Of a DNA stretch of 64,000 bases, positions 55,685 through 64,000 are shown piece after piece. Positions within the stretch are counted from its first letter, which is position 1; each line of letters begins with the position of its first letter. The notes beneath the pieces are model-generated. The model ran no database searches and was not told where the DNA came from. It was given only the letters and a program-made list of their open reading frames with translations. This DNA is from Hyphomicrobiales bacterium (GTDB lineage Bacteria > Pseudomonadota > Alphaproteobacteria > Rhizobiales > Beijerinckiaceae): positions 277,171 to 341,170 of the forward strand of contig UBZM01000021.1 in NCBI GenBank assembly GCA_900470095.1, given 5' to 3'. A program made the position numbers and the translations under genes.

Positions 55685-56563
55685 CTAACGCGCTGCTTCT
55701 GCGATCAGCCAGTCGCGCACCGCGTGTGCGAGCGCTTCTTCGGCACGGCTCGGCAGGGTCACCACGGAATAGACAAGTCCCTGTAGCGTTGGGCCGAAAG
55801 GCTGGATGAGTCGGCCCGCATCGAGCTCCTCCCGCACGAGCGTCAGGCTGAGCAGCGCCGCTCCCTGGCCAGCGACTGCAGCCTGGATCGCCTGGCTTTC
55901 ATCGGTGAAGCGCAAGGCCGGCCTCGCATCAAGCCGCATATCTGCCCGCTCGAACCAGATCGGCCAGGTCGGATGGTCGGGATCTGCGCTGCGCCATTCG
56001 AAATGGATGAGCGGGACCTGTGCGAGGTCGGCCGCTTGGCGCACGTCCAGCACCGGATTGACCACCGGGGCGAACCGATCTGCAATGAGTTGGTGCACGT
56101 CGAGATTGGGATAGCTGCCATGGCCATATCGGATCGCCAGGTCGGCCTGGCCCGAATGCAGATCGACAACATCGTCGGAGGCGTGCAGCCGCAGATCGAT
56201 GCCGGGATGAGCTTTCTGGAAGCGGGCGACGCGCGGCACCAGCCATTTCGCAGAGAAGGCTATGGTCGCCGAGATCGTGATGACGGGCCGTTTCCGTTCT
56301 GACCGAATGCGCTCGATCGCCGCGGCGAAGGCGTCGAAGCCATCGCGCAGCACGAGATAGAGCGCTCGGCCCTGCTCGGTCAGAATGACACGCCGCGTCT
56401 GGCGGTCGAACAGGCGCATATCGAGATGCTCCTCGAGCGTCCGGATCTGGTGGCTGACCGCCGTGGCCGTGACCAAGAGCTCGGCGGCGGCCTGCTTGAA
56501 GCTGCCATGACGCGCCGCAGCTTCGAATGTCCGCAGCGAGGACAGGGGCGGCAGGCGTCGCAT
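55685..56563 (-). CDS. LysR-type transcriptional regulator (GcvA-like)
   Basis: This 292-residue regulator has an N-terminal winged helix (LSSLRTFEAAARHGSFKQAAAELLVTATAVSHQIRTLEEHL) and a periplasmic-binding-type effector domain (ISATIAFSAKWLVPRVARFQKAHPGIDLRLHAS). The ADLAIRYGHG motif is typical of the GcvA/AmpR subgroup. ATG 56563 is preferred over the adjacent GTG at 56566. It is divergent from the RidA-like/Old Yellow Enzyme operon, which it probably controls through the 18-bp palindrome in the shared 193-bp region. Confidence 0.92.
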   Translation of the reverse strand: MRRLPPLSSLRTFEAAARHGSFKQAAAELLVTATAVSHQIRTLEEHLDMRLFDRQTRRVILTEQGRALYLVLRDGFDAFAAAIERIRSERKRPVITISATIAFSAKWLVPRVARFQKAHPGIDLRLHASDDVVDLHSGQADLAIRYGHGSYPNLDVHQLIADRFAPVVNPVLDVRQAADLAQVPLIHFEWRSADPDHPTWPIWFERADMRLDARPALRFTDESQAIQAAVAGQGAALLSLTLVREELDAGRLIQPFGPTLQGLVYSVVTLPSRAEEALAHAVRDWLIAEAAR

Positions 56564-56657
56564 CACGGAGGTCCAAGGATTGAGCTGACAACTCGACTGA
56601 TTATGGATGAGCTTGATTCAGTTATCGAGTGACGATTTCGCGTTTGTTGTCCTTGGT

Positions 56658-56675
56658 GTGAATGCACACATTCAC
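56658..56675. promoter_or_regulatory. Candidate LysR-type operator (perfect palindrome)
   Basis: GTGAATG-CACA-CATTCAC is a perfect 7-bp inverted repeat with a 4-bp centre. It lies 95 bp from the LysR start and 82 bp from the RidA-like start. Position between divergent genes and the symmetric form fit a LysR regulatory binding site. No consensus for this regulator is known to me. Confidence 0.5.
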
Positions 56676-56756
56676 TCATCACCGGACGGCCCAACCGATT
56701 GGATGAAGCGAATTCATCTCGCGACGCGGCCTGTCCCTTCACAGATGAGATGAAAG

Positions 56757-57152
56757 ATGTTCCAGCAAGTTGTCACGCGGCCCGATCCCTACGAGCCGTA
56801 TCTGTTGTCGCAGGCGATCAAGGTCGGCAACCTTCTCTTCGTATCGGGCCAGGCCGGCTATGATGACGAGGGCAAGGTCGTGGAGGGCGGACTCCTTGCT
56901 CAGGGCGAGCAGGCCTTCGCCAATTTGCGGCGCGCCCTCGAAGCGGGCGGTGCCAGCCTGAAGGATGTCGTCAAGGTGACGATTTTCGTCACCGACATGC
57001 AGGCCCAGTTCAAGGACGTGGTCGAGCTTCGCCGCAGGTTCTGGAGCGCGCCCTATCCCGCCGACACGATCGCCGAGGTCAAGGGCCTCTACGATCCCAA
57101 GGTGATGATCGAAATCGAGGCGATTGCGGCAGTGCCAGGGGAGGGCCGGTAA
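56757..57152 (+). CDS. RidA/YjgF family protein lacking the canonical active-site Arg
   Basis: This 131-residue protein has the RidA/YjgF/UK114 fold (LFVSGQAGYDDEGKVVEGGLLAQGEQAFANLRRALEAGG, ending VMIEIEAIAAV). Archetypal RidA uses an Arg in a PARxxVEV motif to hydrolyse reactive enamines. Here the aligned stretch reads YPADTIAEV, with Asp at that position. It therefore belongs to one of the Rid subfamilies without that imine deaminase chemistry. It is followed after 1 bp by an Old Yellow Enzyme gene, so it probably acts on a substrate or product of that enzyme. Confidence 0.85.
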   Translation: MFQQVVTRPDPYEPYLLSQAIKVGNLLFVSGQAGYDDEGKVVEGGLLAQGEQAFANLRRALEAGGASLKDVVKVTIFVTDMQAQFKDVVELRRRFWSAPYPADTIAEVKGLYDPKVMIEIEAIAAVPGEGR

Positions 57153-57153
57153 G

Positions 57154-58308
57154 ATGACCGGCAACCCCGCTTCGGGCCCGCCTCGCCAGACGGCGGTGGG
57201 AAGACTCTTCTCCCCCGTCCGGATCGGCAAGCTCGCTCTATCCAACCGGCTTGTCGTTGCGCCCATGACGCGCGTGAGCGCAACCGTCGATGGCCGCGCG
57301 ACCGAAGGCATGGTGGCCTATTACCGTTCATTCGCGGAAGGCGGCTTTGGCCTGATCGTGACGGAGGGCATCTACACCGACAAGGCATTCTCACAGGGCT
57401 ACCAATACCAGCCCGGCCTCGCTGATGCCGAACAGGGCGAGGCGTGGCGACAGGTCGTCAGCACTGTTCATGAAGCAGGCGGGCGGATTGTTGCGCAGCT
57501 GATGCACGCCGGGGCCCTGGCGCAAGGCAACATCTATCGGGACCATACCATCGGCCCGTCCGCCCCGCGTCCCAAGGGCGAGCAAATGGCGTTCTATCGC
57601 GGCAATGGCCCCTACCGCATTCCTCGTGCGATGTCGGAGGCGGATCTCGGTGAAGCGGTCGCGGGCTTTGCGAGCGCGGCCGCGCTCGCAAAGGAGGCCG
57701 GCTTCGACGGTGTCGAGATCCACGGTGCCAACGGCTACCTCCTCGACCAGTTCCTGACCGAGGGCATCAACCTGCGCCAGGATGGCTATGGGGGGAGTAC
57801 AGCCGGCCGCCTGCGGCTTATCGTCGAGGTCGTTGAAGCCGTTCGCTCTGCCGTGGGAGCGGATCATGTCGTCGGCATGCGAATATCGCAGGCCAAGGTG
57901 AACGACTTCCTCCACAAATGGGTCGGAGGTGTCCGCGAAGCCGAGGCGGTGTTTCGCGCATTGGGCACGCTTCCCCTCGACTACATCCATACGACCGAAT
58001 TCGAAGGGTGGCGCCCGGCCTTCGGCGATGCCGGGCCAAGTCTGGCGGCCTTGGCGCGGATGCATGCCCGGCTTCCGGTTCTGGCGAATGGGTCGCTGCA
58101 CGATCCGCAACGCGCTGCGGCCATGATCGAGGGCGACGAGGCGGACTTCGTGTCACTCGGGCGTGGCGCGCTGACCCATGCTGACTGGCCGACGCGTTTC
58201 CGCGAAGGGCGGGCGCTGGAGCCGTTCGACAAATGCCTCCTGTCGCCAATCGCGGATCTGGCGAACGCCGAACGGCGCCGTTCAGCGCTGCTCGACATTG
58301 CAAGCTGA
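57154..58308 (+). CDS. NADH:flavin oxidoreductase / Old Yellow Enzyme family
   Basis: This FMN-dependent ene-reductase-type TIM barrel has 384 residues. Family features: LFSPVRIGKLALSNRLVVAPMTR at the N-terminus, IVAQLMHAG, FDGVEIHGANGYLLDQFL, and the FMN-binding VSLGRGALTHADWP. ATG 57154 starts 1 bp after the RidA-like stop with GGGGAGGG upstream, so the two are surely co-transcribed. Substrate may be an unsaturated carbonyl, nitro compound or another electrophile; the RidA-like partner and LysR point to a specific catabolic or detoxifying task. Confidence 0.9.
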   Translation: MTGNPASGPPRQTAVGRLFSPVRIGKLALSNRLVVAPMTRVSATVDGRATEGMVAYYRSFAEGGFGLIVTEGIYTDKAFSQGYQYQPGLADAEQGEAWRQVVSTVHEAGGRIVAQLMHAGALAQGNIYRDHTIGPSAPRPKGEQMAFYRGNGPYRIPRAMSEADLGEAVAGFASAAALAKEAGFDGVEIHGANGYLLDQFLTEGINLRQDGYGGSTAGRLRLIVEVVEAVRSAVGADHVVGMRISQAKVNDFLHKWVGGVREAEAVFRALGTLPLDYIHTTEFEGWRPAFGDAGPSLAALARMHARLPVLANGSLHDPQRAAAMIEGDEADFVSLGRGALTHADWPTRFREGRALEPFDKCLLSPIADLANAERRRSALLDIAS

Positions 58309-58362
58309 GGGGCAAGCTCAGGCGCGGCCAAGCGAACTGGAGCCATACCCCTCAGGTGCTGG

Positions 58363-58386
58363 CAGGACGCTCAGGCGAGCGTCCTG
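58363..58386. terminator. Inverted repeat between convergent genes
   Basis: CAGGACGCTC (58363-58372) and its complement (58377-58386) flank an AGGC loop. The repeat overlaps the stop codon of the TauE-like gene (58371-58373) and follows the Old Yellow Enzyme gene by 54 bp. It could stop both convergent transcripts, though there is no T-run. Confidence 0.4.
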
Positions 58387-59114
58387 ATCACCAGATAGCA
58401 TCCCAGCATCAGCAGCCCCGCGAAGAAGCTGAGCTTGAAGGTGGCCGCGGAGATGCGCGTGCGGATCGCCTGGCCGACCGACATGCCGGCAAGCGCAGGC
58501 AGCAGCGCCAGCAGCGAGGATTGCGCCACGCCGACATCCAGGGCGCCCGCTCCGATCAGGCCGACCGACAAGGCCAGAGTCGAAATGATGAAGGAGACGC
58601 CCAGCGCCTGCACCAGCTCGTCCTTGTCCAGGCCGAGAGCCTGCAGATAGGGCACGGCCGGAAGTACGAAGACACCGGTCGCAGCGGTGGCGATGCCCGT
58701 CGTGATGCCGATGACGGGGCCGAGCCAACCCTCAGTGTTGGAGGGGACACGCAGCTTCGCCGCTTTCAGCCCGACCAGCGCATAGAGCACCAGCGCACAG
58801 CCGAGCCAGAAGGTGGCCGAGCCGCCCTTGCTTTGTTGCAGCAACCCGGCGCCCGCCCATGTTCCCGCGCAGATGCCGGCCAGCATCGGCCAGAGCCTGA
58901 TCATGATCGCCTTCAGCCCCGGACCGGTTGCGACCTGCCAGCTGTTGGTGACGATATTGGGCACGATGAGCAACGCCGCGGCCTGGGCCGGTGCCATCAC
59001 CACACCGAGGATGCCGACTGCGATGGTCGGGAGGCCGAGCCCGATGACGCCCTTGACGAAGCCAGCCAGAAGAAAGGTGGCGGCGATGAAGAGGATAAGC
59101 TCTGCGTTTTCCAT
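58371..59114 (-). CDS. TauE/SafE family anion permease
   Basis: This is a 247-residue membrane protein with about eight helices and the family's N-terminal motif FLLAGFVKGVIGLGLPTIAVGIL, mirrored in the second half (ITTGIATAATGVFVLPAVPYLQALG). It is shorter than, and only distantly similar to, the TauE at 22324-23253. It is divergent from an ArsR-type regulator gene 107 bp away, a typical exporter/regulator layout. The anion moved is unknown. Confidence 0.88.
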   Translation of the reverse strand: MENAELILFIAATFLLAGFVKGVIGLGLPTIAVGILGVVMAPAQAAALLIVPNIVTNSWQVATGPGLKAIMIRLWPMLAGICAGTWAGAGLLQQSKGGSATFWLGCALVLYALVGLKAAKLRVPSNTEGWLGPVIGITTGIATAATGVFVLPAVPYLQALGLDKDELVQALGVSFIISTLALSVGLIGAGALDVGVAQSSLLALLPALAGMSVGQAIRTRISAATFKLSFFAGLLMLGCYLVIRTLA

Positions 59115-59220
59115 GAGGCTGTTTGTGGCAGTGCCGATGCGAACTGTCGCGTCCGAACGCTACGGTGGGGACCGTACTGTTCCAGGTTGCCTCGGCTGAG
59201 CAAGGGAGCAAGATGGCTGC

Positions 59221-59967
59221 ATGAGCACGCATGGCCCCTATCTCGCCGAGATCGCCCATCTGATGGGCGATCCAGCCCGCGCCAACATGCTGCACGCCCT
59301 GATGGACGGGCGCGCCCTGACCGCCAAGGAGCTCGCCTATATCGCGGGCGTCGCGCCGCAGACGGCGAGCGGCCATCTCGCGCGCCTGATGCAGGGCGGC
59401 CTGCTCGCGGTCGCCGTCCAGGGGCGCCATCGCTATTACCGGCTCGCCGGGTCCGAGGTCGCGACGGCGCTCGAAGGGCTGATGGTTCTCGCCGGAAGCC
59501 AGCCCTCCAGCCGTCGCTTGCCGTCCCGCGTCGGTGAGGAACTCAGCCGGGCGCGCACCTGCTACGATCATTTCGCCGGGCGTCTCGGCATCGGCCTTCA
59601 TGATGTACTGGTCGCGGGTGGGCACCTGACGGTTGCCGATGGCGGTTACGGCCTGACGGCGTCGGGAGAGGGCGTCTTTGCGGCGCTTGGCGTCGACGTC
59701 GCTCAGGCCGCCAGGAGTCGGCGCGCGTCCTTGCGCCCATGCCTCGACTGGAGCGAACGCCGTCCGCATCTGGCGGGAAGCCTGGCCGCAGCGCTCGCAT
59801 GCCGCTGCTTCGAGACGGGCTGGGTCCTGCGCAAGAAGGACAGTCGTGCCGTGATCCTGACCGATGAGGGGCGTGACGCGTTGATCTCGGCCCTGCCGGG
59901 GTTTCGCTGCGATGAGCCGGAGGCGCTCAGCCCTGCTGTTCGAGTGCCTGAGACAGCCTTCGCTTGA
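59221..59967 (+). CDS. ArsR-type winged-helix regulator with C-terminal domain
   Basis: This is a 248-residue regulator. The N-terminal 90 residues are an ArsR-like winged helix (IAHLMGDPARANMLHALMDGRALTAKELAYIAGVAPQTASGHLARLMQGGLLAV). The rest is a second domain beginning SRARTCYDHFAGRLGIGLHDVLV and ending in a further winged-helix-like segment (GWVLRKKDSRAVILTDEGRDAL). No arsenic-type Cys cluster (ELCVCDL) is present. It probably controls the divergent TauE-like permease. Its 3' end overlaps the convergent patatin gene by 41 bp. Confidence 0.88.
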   Translation: MSTHGPYLAEIAHLMGDPARANMLHALMDGRALTAKELAYIAGVAPQTASGHLARLMQGGLLAVAVQGRHRYYRLAGSEVATALEGLMVLAGSQPSSRRLPSRVGEELSRARTCYDHFAGRLGIGLHDVLVAGGHLTVADGGYGLTASGEGVFAALGVDVAQAARSRRASLRPCLDWSERRPHLAGSLAAALACRCFETGWVLRKKDSRAVILTDEGRDALISALPGFRCDEPEALSPAVRVPETAFA

Positions 59968-60799
59968 CCTCGTCCTTCAGCGGCTCGGAGGCGTCGAGGA
60001 TGGCCTGCGCCCGGAAGAAGTCGAGCCCGCCATAGCCGTCGATGCCGGCCCGGATCAGGATATCGGGCGGGTGGCGCTCGATCATGCGCTGAACGATGGT
60101 GCGCGTCAGGATCTGTGAGACACCGACCATCGCTTCGAGCGGCTCGGGCACGCGCGTGTCGCTGATCGTTGCCGGTGCGCTGGTATCGACCGCCATGACG
60201 ATGCGCCCCGGCGCCAGCAGTCTGTCATAGGGCAGGGGGTTGATCGCTCCGCCATCGATCAGCACGCGGCCGCCGAGCACCACCGGGCGCACAAGGCCCG
60301 GAATGGCCAGCGAGGCAGCGACGGCCGGCGTCAGCGGCCCGCTCGTCAGGGAGACCTCGGCATGGAGATGGTAGTCGGTCGCAATCGCGGCGAAGGGAAA
60401 TCTGAGCTCCTCGAAGCGGTCAGGCACGGCTTGCGGCCAGAACAGGTCGAGCAGCCGCTCGCCGTCGATCAGCACGGGATTGCCGAGCCCGCGCATGAGA
60501 TCGGTGAATTTGCCGACGCGGGCGTCGAGCAGCCGCGCGATCACCTTGGCCCGGTCACGGAATGTCAGTGACACATGCTCGCGCAGCTCGCTGCCCGAGA
60601 GGCCGGCCGCATAGGCCGCGCCGATGATCGCCCCGATCGAGCAGCCGACGATGAGGCCGGGCCTCACGCCGAGTTCGTCCAGCGCCTCCAGTACGGCGAT
60701 GTGGCTCAGGCCCCGTGCCCCTCCGGCCCCGAGCACGAGGGCGAGCCTGGGCTCGGCGCTGTCGGATCGTTGCTGGGCAGGCGTCGTGGAGCGTGGCAT
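59927..60799 (-). CDS. Patatin-like phospholipase
   Basis: This 290-residue acyl hydrolase has a Ser-Asp dyad: oxyanion loop GAGGARGLSHIAVLEAL, nucleophile elbow GCSIGAIIGAAYAAG and the Asp in VLIDGGAINPLP. It resembles bacterial RssA/NTE-type proteins, which hydrolyse phospholipids or lysophospholipids. The last 41 bp overlap the 3' end of the convergent ArsR gene. The gene upstream, 27 bp away on the same strand, ends before its start, so a joint transcript with the dehalogenase-like gene is possible. Confidence 0.9.
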   Translation of the reverse strand: MPRSTTPAQQRSDSAEPRLALVLGAGGARGLSHIAVLEALDELGVRPGLIVGCSIGAIIGAAYAAGLSGSELREHVSLTFRDRAKVIARLLDARVGKFTDLMRGLGNPVLIDGERLLDLFWPQAVPDRFEELRFPFAAIATDYHLHAEVSLTSGPLTPAVAASLAIPGLVRPVVLGGRVLIDGGAINPLPYDRLLAPGRIVMAVDTSAPATISDTRVPEPLEAMVGVSQILTRTIVQRMIERHPPDILIRAGIDGYGGLDFFRAQAILDASEPLKDEVKRRLSQALEQQG

Positions 60800-60826
60800 G
60801 GTACGATGCTGCGGCCTGATCCCTGC

Positions 60827-61729
60827 TCAGGCAAGGAAAGGCTTCAGGGCTTCCAGCGTTGCTGCAGGATTTTCCTCCGGCAGGAAATGACCGCTGACGA
60901 TCGCTTGCCCTTCTGCCTTGGGCGCGAAGGTCGAGCGCCAGATTTCGAGCGGGCTTGCGCCCTTGGCCGGAATTCCGGCTTCGCCCCAGAGGGCCAGCAC
61001 CGGGCAGAGGATCGTCTTTCCCGCCGCGAGATCGGCCCTGTCCTGCGCGAGATCCGTGGTGGCGCCGGCACGATAATCCTCACAGGCCGCGTGGATTCGA
61101 TGCGGGTCGTCGAAGGATTCCCCATAGGATCGCAGCGCGAGCGGGTTGAACACGTCGAGCGCCTTGGCCCGCGTCCAGCTCGCGATCGTATGATCCAGCC
61201 AGGCCTGGGGATTGGCCTTGATCAGGTTTTCCGGCACGGGTTCGGGCTGGGCCAGGAAGGTCCAGTGATAGACCTGCATGGCGCGGGCGGCGTCCATACC
61301 ATCCCACATCGAGAGCGTCGGCAGAATGTCGAGTACAGCAAGCCGCTCGACCCTGCCGGGATGATCAAGGGCGAGGCGATAGGCGACACGCGCGCCGCGG
61401 TCATGGCCGATCACGGCGAAGCGGATATGGCCGAGCGCTTCCATGACGGCGACGACGTCCTCGCCCATGGCGCGCTTGGTGTAGGTCTCCTTGCCGCCAT
61501 CGCCATGGGGCGCCGCCGACCAGCCATAGCCGCGCAAGTCGAGGCAGACGACGCGATGGGTCTTCGCCAGCTCGGGCGCAATTTTGTGCCATTCGGCATG
61601 GGTCTGAGGGAAGCCGTGGATGAGCACGAGCGGCGGCCCTTCGCCGCCGGAGCGCGCAAAGATCTTGCCGACAGGCCCATCGACCCAATGGGCCGTGAAG
61701 CCGGGAAAGAGCGAATCGAGATTGCTCAT
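60827..61729 (-). CDS. Haloacetate (fluoroacetate) dehalogenase, alpha/beta hydrolase
   Basis: This 300-residue alpha/beta hydrolase matches fluoroacetate dehalogenase at every functional position I can check. The nucleophile is Asp110 (IGHDRGARVAY), with Arg111 and Arg114 as carboxylate binders, Asp134 (AVLDILP), the halide pocket His155-Trp156 (VYHWTF), Trp185 and Tyr219 (CEDYRAG), and the base His281 (VSGHFLPEENP). The numbering coincides with the Rhodopseudomonas palustris enzyme RPA1163 apart from a one-residue shift at the His. It should hydrolyse 2-haloacetates to glycolate. ATG 61729 is preceded by GGAG at spacing 9. Confidence 0.9.
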   Translation of the reverse strand: MSNLDSLFPGFTAHWVDGPVGKIFARSGGEGPPLVLIHGFPQTHAEWHKIAPELAKTHRVVCLDLRGYGWSAAPHGDGGKETYTKRAMGEDVVAVMEALGHIRFAVIGHDRGARVAYRLALDHPGRVERLAVLDILPTLSMWDGMDAARAMQVYHWTFLAQPEPVPENLIKANPQAWLDHTIASWTRAKALDVFNPLALRSYGESFDDPHRIHAACEDYRAGATTDLAQDRADLAAGKTILCPVLALWGEAGIPAKGASPLEIWRSTFAPKAEGQAIVSGHFLPEENPAATLEALKPFLA

Positions 61730-61805
61730 AGAGGAGCGCTCCTGGCGTAACCGCTGGCCTGATATCAGTCTGGCTGAAATCCTAACCCTCGACGAGCGCA
61801 GATGT

Positions 61806-63086
61806 TCAGCCTTCCTGCTCCCGTTTGACCGCCTGCCATCCGATGTCGCTGCGGCAGAACCCCCCAGGCCAGTCGATCGCGTCGACGGCGGCATAGGCGC
61901 GTTGCTGGGCCTCGCTGACAGTCTTGCCGAGGCCAACGACGTTGAGCACGCGCCCACCATCGGCAACGATGTCGGCCCCGGACTGCTTCGTCCCGGCATG
62001 GAAGACGAGGACATTGTCCATTGCTTCGGCCTTCTCGATGCCGCGAATGATGCTGCCCTTCTCGGGCGTGGCGGGATAACCCCGCGCTGCCAGAACGACG
62101 GTCAGCGCGGCATCGTCCAGCCAGCGCAGGTCGAAAGAGCTCAGCACACCGTCGCAGGCGGCGAGGAAGGCCGGCACGATATCGCTCTTCAGGCGCGGCA
62201 TCAGCACCTCGCATTCAGGGTCGCCGAAGCGGACATTGTACTCGATCAGCTTCGGCCCCTGCGCCGTGATCATCAATCCGGCGAAAAGCACGCCCTTGAA
62301 CGGCGCGCCGCGCTTCTGCATTCCCGCGAGCGTTGGTGCGATGATCTCCGCCATGACCCGGTCTTCCAGGGCCTTGGTCATCACCGGGGCGGGCGAATAG
62401 GCGCCCATGCCGCCGGTATTCGGGCCGGTGTCGCCGTCGCCGACGCGCTTATGATCCTGAGCCGAGGCAAGCGCCAGAGCATGGCTGCCATCGCAGAGTG
62501 CGAAGAAGCTCGCCTCCTCGCCGATCATCCATTCCTCGATCACCACCTCGGCGCCTGCTGTGCCGAAGCCGCCCGAGAACATCATGTCGATGGCGGCATC
62601 GGCCTCGTCGAGGGTCTGTGCCATCACCACGCCCTTGCCGGCGGCGAGCCCGTCGGCCTTGATCACGATCGGCGCGCCCTGAGCCCTGACATAGGCCTTG
62701 GCTGATGCTGCATCCCCGAAGCGGCCGAAGGCCGCCGTCGGGATGTTGAACTCGGCACAGAGTTCCTTGGTGAAGCCCTTCGAGCCCTCGAGCTGGGCAG
62801 CCGCCTTCGAGGGGCCGAAGGTCTTGATGCCGGCCGCGACGAGATCATCGGCGATGCCAGCGACGAGCGGCCCTTCCGGCCCGACCACGACGAGGTCGAT
62901 CCCTTGCTGCTTGCAGAGGGCGACGACTGCGGCGTGATCGGCGATGTCGAGCGCGACATTCTCGCCGCATTGCGCGGTGCCGGGATTGCCGGGTGCGACA
63001 AGGAGCCGGTCGCAGAGCGGCGAGCCGGATATCGCCCAGGCGAGCGCATGTTCGCGTCCGCCGGAACCGATCAGAAGGATATTCAT
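61806..63086 (-). CDS. purD: Phosphoribosylamine-glycine ligase
   Basis: PurD (GAR synthetase) joins glycine to phosphoribosylamine in purine synthesis. The 426-residue protein has the N-terminal [17 protein letters not shown], the ATP-grasp loop [16 protein letters not shown], the [24 protein letters not shown] signature and [19 protein letters not shown] 63086 gives a normal family length; the upstream open frame is antisense to the xseA leader. It is divergent from xseA, with 92 bp between, an arrangement common in Hyphomicrobiales. Confidence 0.95.
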   Translation of the reverse strand: MNILLIGSGGREHALAWAISGSPLCDRLLVAPGNPGTAQCGENVALDIADHAAVVALCKQQGIDLVVVGPEGPLVAGIADDLVAAGIKTFGPSKAAAQLEGSKGFTKELCAEFNIPTAAFGRFGDAASAKAYVRAQGAPIVIKADGLAAGKGVVMAQTLDEADAAIDMMFSGGFGTAGAEVVIEEWMIGEEASFFALCDGSHALALASAQDHKRVGDGDTGPNTGGMGAYSPAPVMTKALEDRVMAEIIAPTLAGMQKRGAPFKGVLFAGLMITAQGPKLIEYNVRFGDPECEVLMPRLKSDIVPAFLAACDGVLSSFDLRWLDDAALTVVLAARGYPATPEKGSIIRGIEKAEAMDNVLVFHAGTKQSGADIVADGGRVLNVVGLGKTVSEAQQRAYAAVDAIDWPGGFCRSDIGWQAVKREQEG

Positions 63087-63178
63087 CGCGCCGTCTCCGC
63101 TTGCTCCGCGCGCAATAGCCTTCGTAGCCGCGCGGGGCAACGCTTCTGCTCGGTCGCTGCGAGCGTTATGGTCGCGCA

Positions 63179-64000
63179 ATGGATATCGAATCGCCTGACA
63201 CCAAGCCCTCCAATGCCCCGGAATGGTCGGTCTCCGACCTGTCGGGCGCGCTCAAGCGCACGCTGGAGGATGCTTTCGGCTTCGTCAGGGTGCGTGGCGA
63301 GATTTCGGGCTATCGCGGCCCCGTCGCCTCGGGCCATGTCTACTTCTCGTTGAAGGACCAGAATGCCAAGATCGACGCGGTGATCTGGAAGGGCGTCTTC
63401 GGGCGGCTGAAGACACGGCCTCAGGAAGGGCTCGAGGTCATCGCGACCGGCAAGATCACGACCTTCCCCGGCAAGTCGAGCTACCAGATCGTCATTGATT
63501 CACTGGAGCCGGCCGGCGTCGGCGCGTTGATGGCGTTGCTGGAGGAGCGCCGCAAGAGGCTCGCGGCCGAGGGCCTGTTCGACGAGGGGCGCAAGCAGCT
63601 TATCCCCTATCTGCCACGCGTCGTCGGCGTGGTGACCTCGCCGACCGGCGCGGTCATTCGCGATATCCTGCACCGCCTGGAGGATCGCTTTCCCCGCCAT
63701 GTCCTGGTCTGGCCGGTGCGCGTCCAGGGCGAGACCAGTGCGGCCGAGGTGGCGGCCGCCATTGCCGGTTTCAACGCATTGCCGGAAGGCGGACGAATCC
63801 CGCGCCCCGACGTGATCATCGTCGCGCGCGGTGGCGGTTCGCTCGAGGATCTGATGGGCTTCAACGAGGAGGTCGTGGTGCGCGCCGCCGCGGCATCTCT
63901 CATCCCGCTCGTATCCGCAGTCGGTCACGAAACCGACTGGACGCTGATCGACCACGCCGCCGACCTGCGTGCGCCGACTCCGACCGGCGCCGCCGAGAAG
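63179..64000 (+). CDS. xseA: Exodeoxyribonuclease VII large subunit, 3' partial
   Basis: XseA is the catalytic subunit of exonuclease VII. The first 274 codons are in the window and the frame runs off the right edge. The N-terminal OB-fold domain ([31 protein letters not shown] ... [21 protein letters not shown]) and the start of the nuclease domain ([71 protein letters not shown]) are clear. The start is ATG 63179. The family is usually about 400-530 residues, so the gene is roughly half complete here. Confidence 0.95.
   Translation, partial: MDIESPDTKPSNAPEWSVSDLSGALKRTLEDAFGFVRVRGEISGYRGPVASGHVYFSLKDQNAKIDAVIWKGVFGRLKTRPQEGLEVIATGKITTFPGKSSYQIVIDSLEPAGVGALMALLEERRKRLAAEGLFDEGRKQLIPYLPRVVGVVTSPTGAVIRDILHRLEDRFPRHVLVWPVRVQGETSAAEVAAAIAGFNALPEGGRIPRPDVIIVARGGGSLEDLMGFNEEVVVRAAAASLIPLVSAVGHETDWTLIDHAADLRAPTPTGAAEK

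Overview
The window reads as one continuous piece of a GC-rich alphaproteobacterial chromosome, most likely order Hyphomicrobiales (Rhizobiales) and Bosea- or Methylobacterium-like. This placement is an inference. It rests on strong G/C third-position bias, a long SAICAR-synthetase-type PurC, a PodJ-like Sel1-repeat protein, a MerR-led fatty-acid oxidation operon, an rluB-rsmD/mutL/pgi block, and an lspA/M16-peptidase block. I see no rRNA, tRNA, CRISPR array, insertion sequence, prophage or replication origin. Genes are tightly packed, with many 4-bp ATGA or GTGA start/stop overlaps. Most long open frames that are not listed are antisense shadows of real genes.

Layout. Positions 1-7500 hold a class A acid phosphatase fragment, a DUF2161 nuclease-fold protein, a free methionine sulfoxide reductase, purC, a flavoprotein disulfide reductase coupled to DUF4126, a threonine/serine dehydratase and an ArgE-type deacetylase. 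Positions 7700-13500 are a five-gene peptide ABC importer (binding protein, two permeases, two ATPases). Positions 13500-21450 hold an O-antigen-ligase-like membrane protein and a molybdenum-cofactor region (DUF2478, mobA, mobB, moeA). Interleaved with that region are an SRPBCC protein, a MerR regulator fused to a P-loop ATPase, an Mrp/ApbC Fe-S carrier and a TusA-like protein. Positions 21450-27800 hold a TIGR02186/TauE pair, a 1176-residue PodJ-like protein and a MerR regulator. Positions 28000-33930 are a beta-oxidation operon (acyl-CoA dehydrogenase, thiolase, bifunctional hydratase/dehydrogenase) ending in a deformylase homologue without its metal ligands.

Positions 33930-34820 are gene-poor. 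Positions 34820-45850 hold a TPR membrane protein, a degenerate EAL protein, a HAD hydrolase, a CheY, a MaoC hydratase, ribF, ileS, lspA and an exported protein. Positions 45950-55700 carry an active/inactive M16 peptidase pair, pgi, mutL, rsmD, rluB (with a tandem-repeat tail), tadA and DUF4287. Positions 55700-64000 carry LysR, a RidA-like protein and an Old Yellow Enzyme, then TauE and ArsR, a patatin, a fluoroacetate-dehalogenase-like hydrolase, purD and a partial xseA.

Most of this is housekeeping and catabolic. I found no convincing multi-gene system of a completely new kind. The observations most worth following are: the MerR-ATPase fusion with its own 19-bp-spacer promoter; the metal-ligand-deficient deformylase in the fad operon; the near-complete fluoroacetate-dehalogenase active site; the palindromes in front of the fad and RidA/OYE operons; and dispersed palindromic repeats at 9375-9471, 21446-21543 and 29852-29921.
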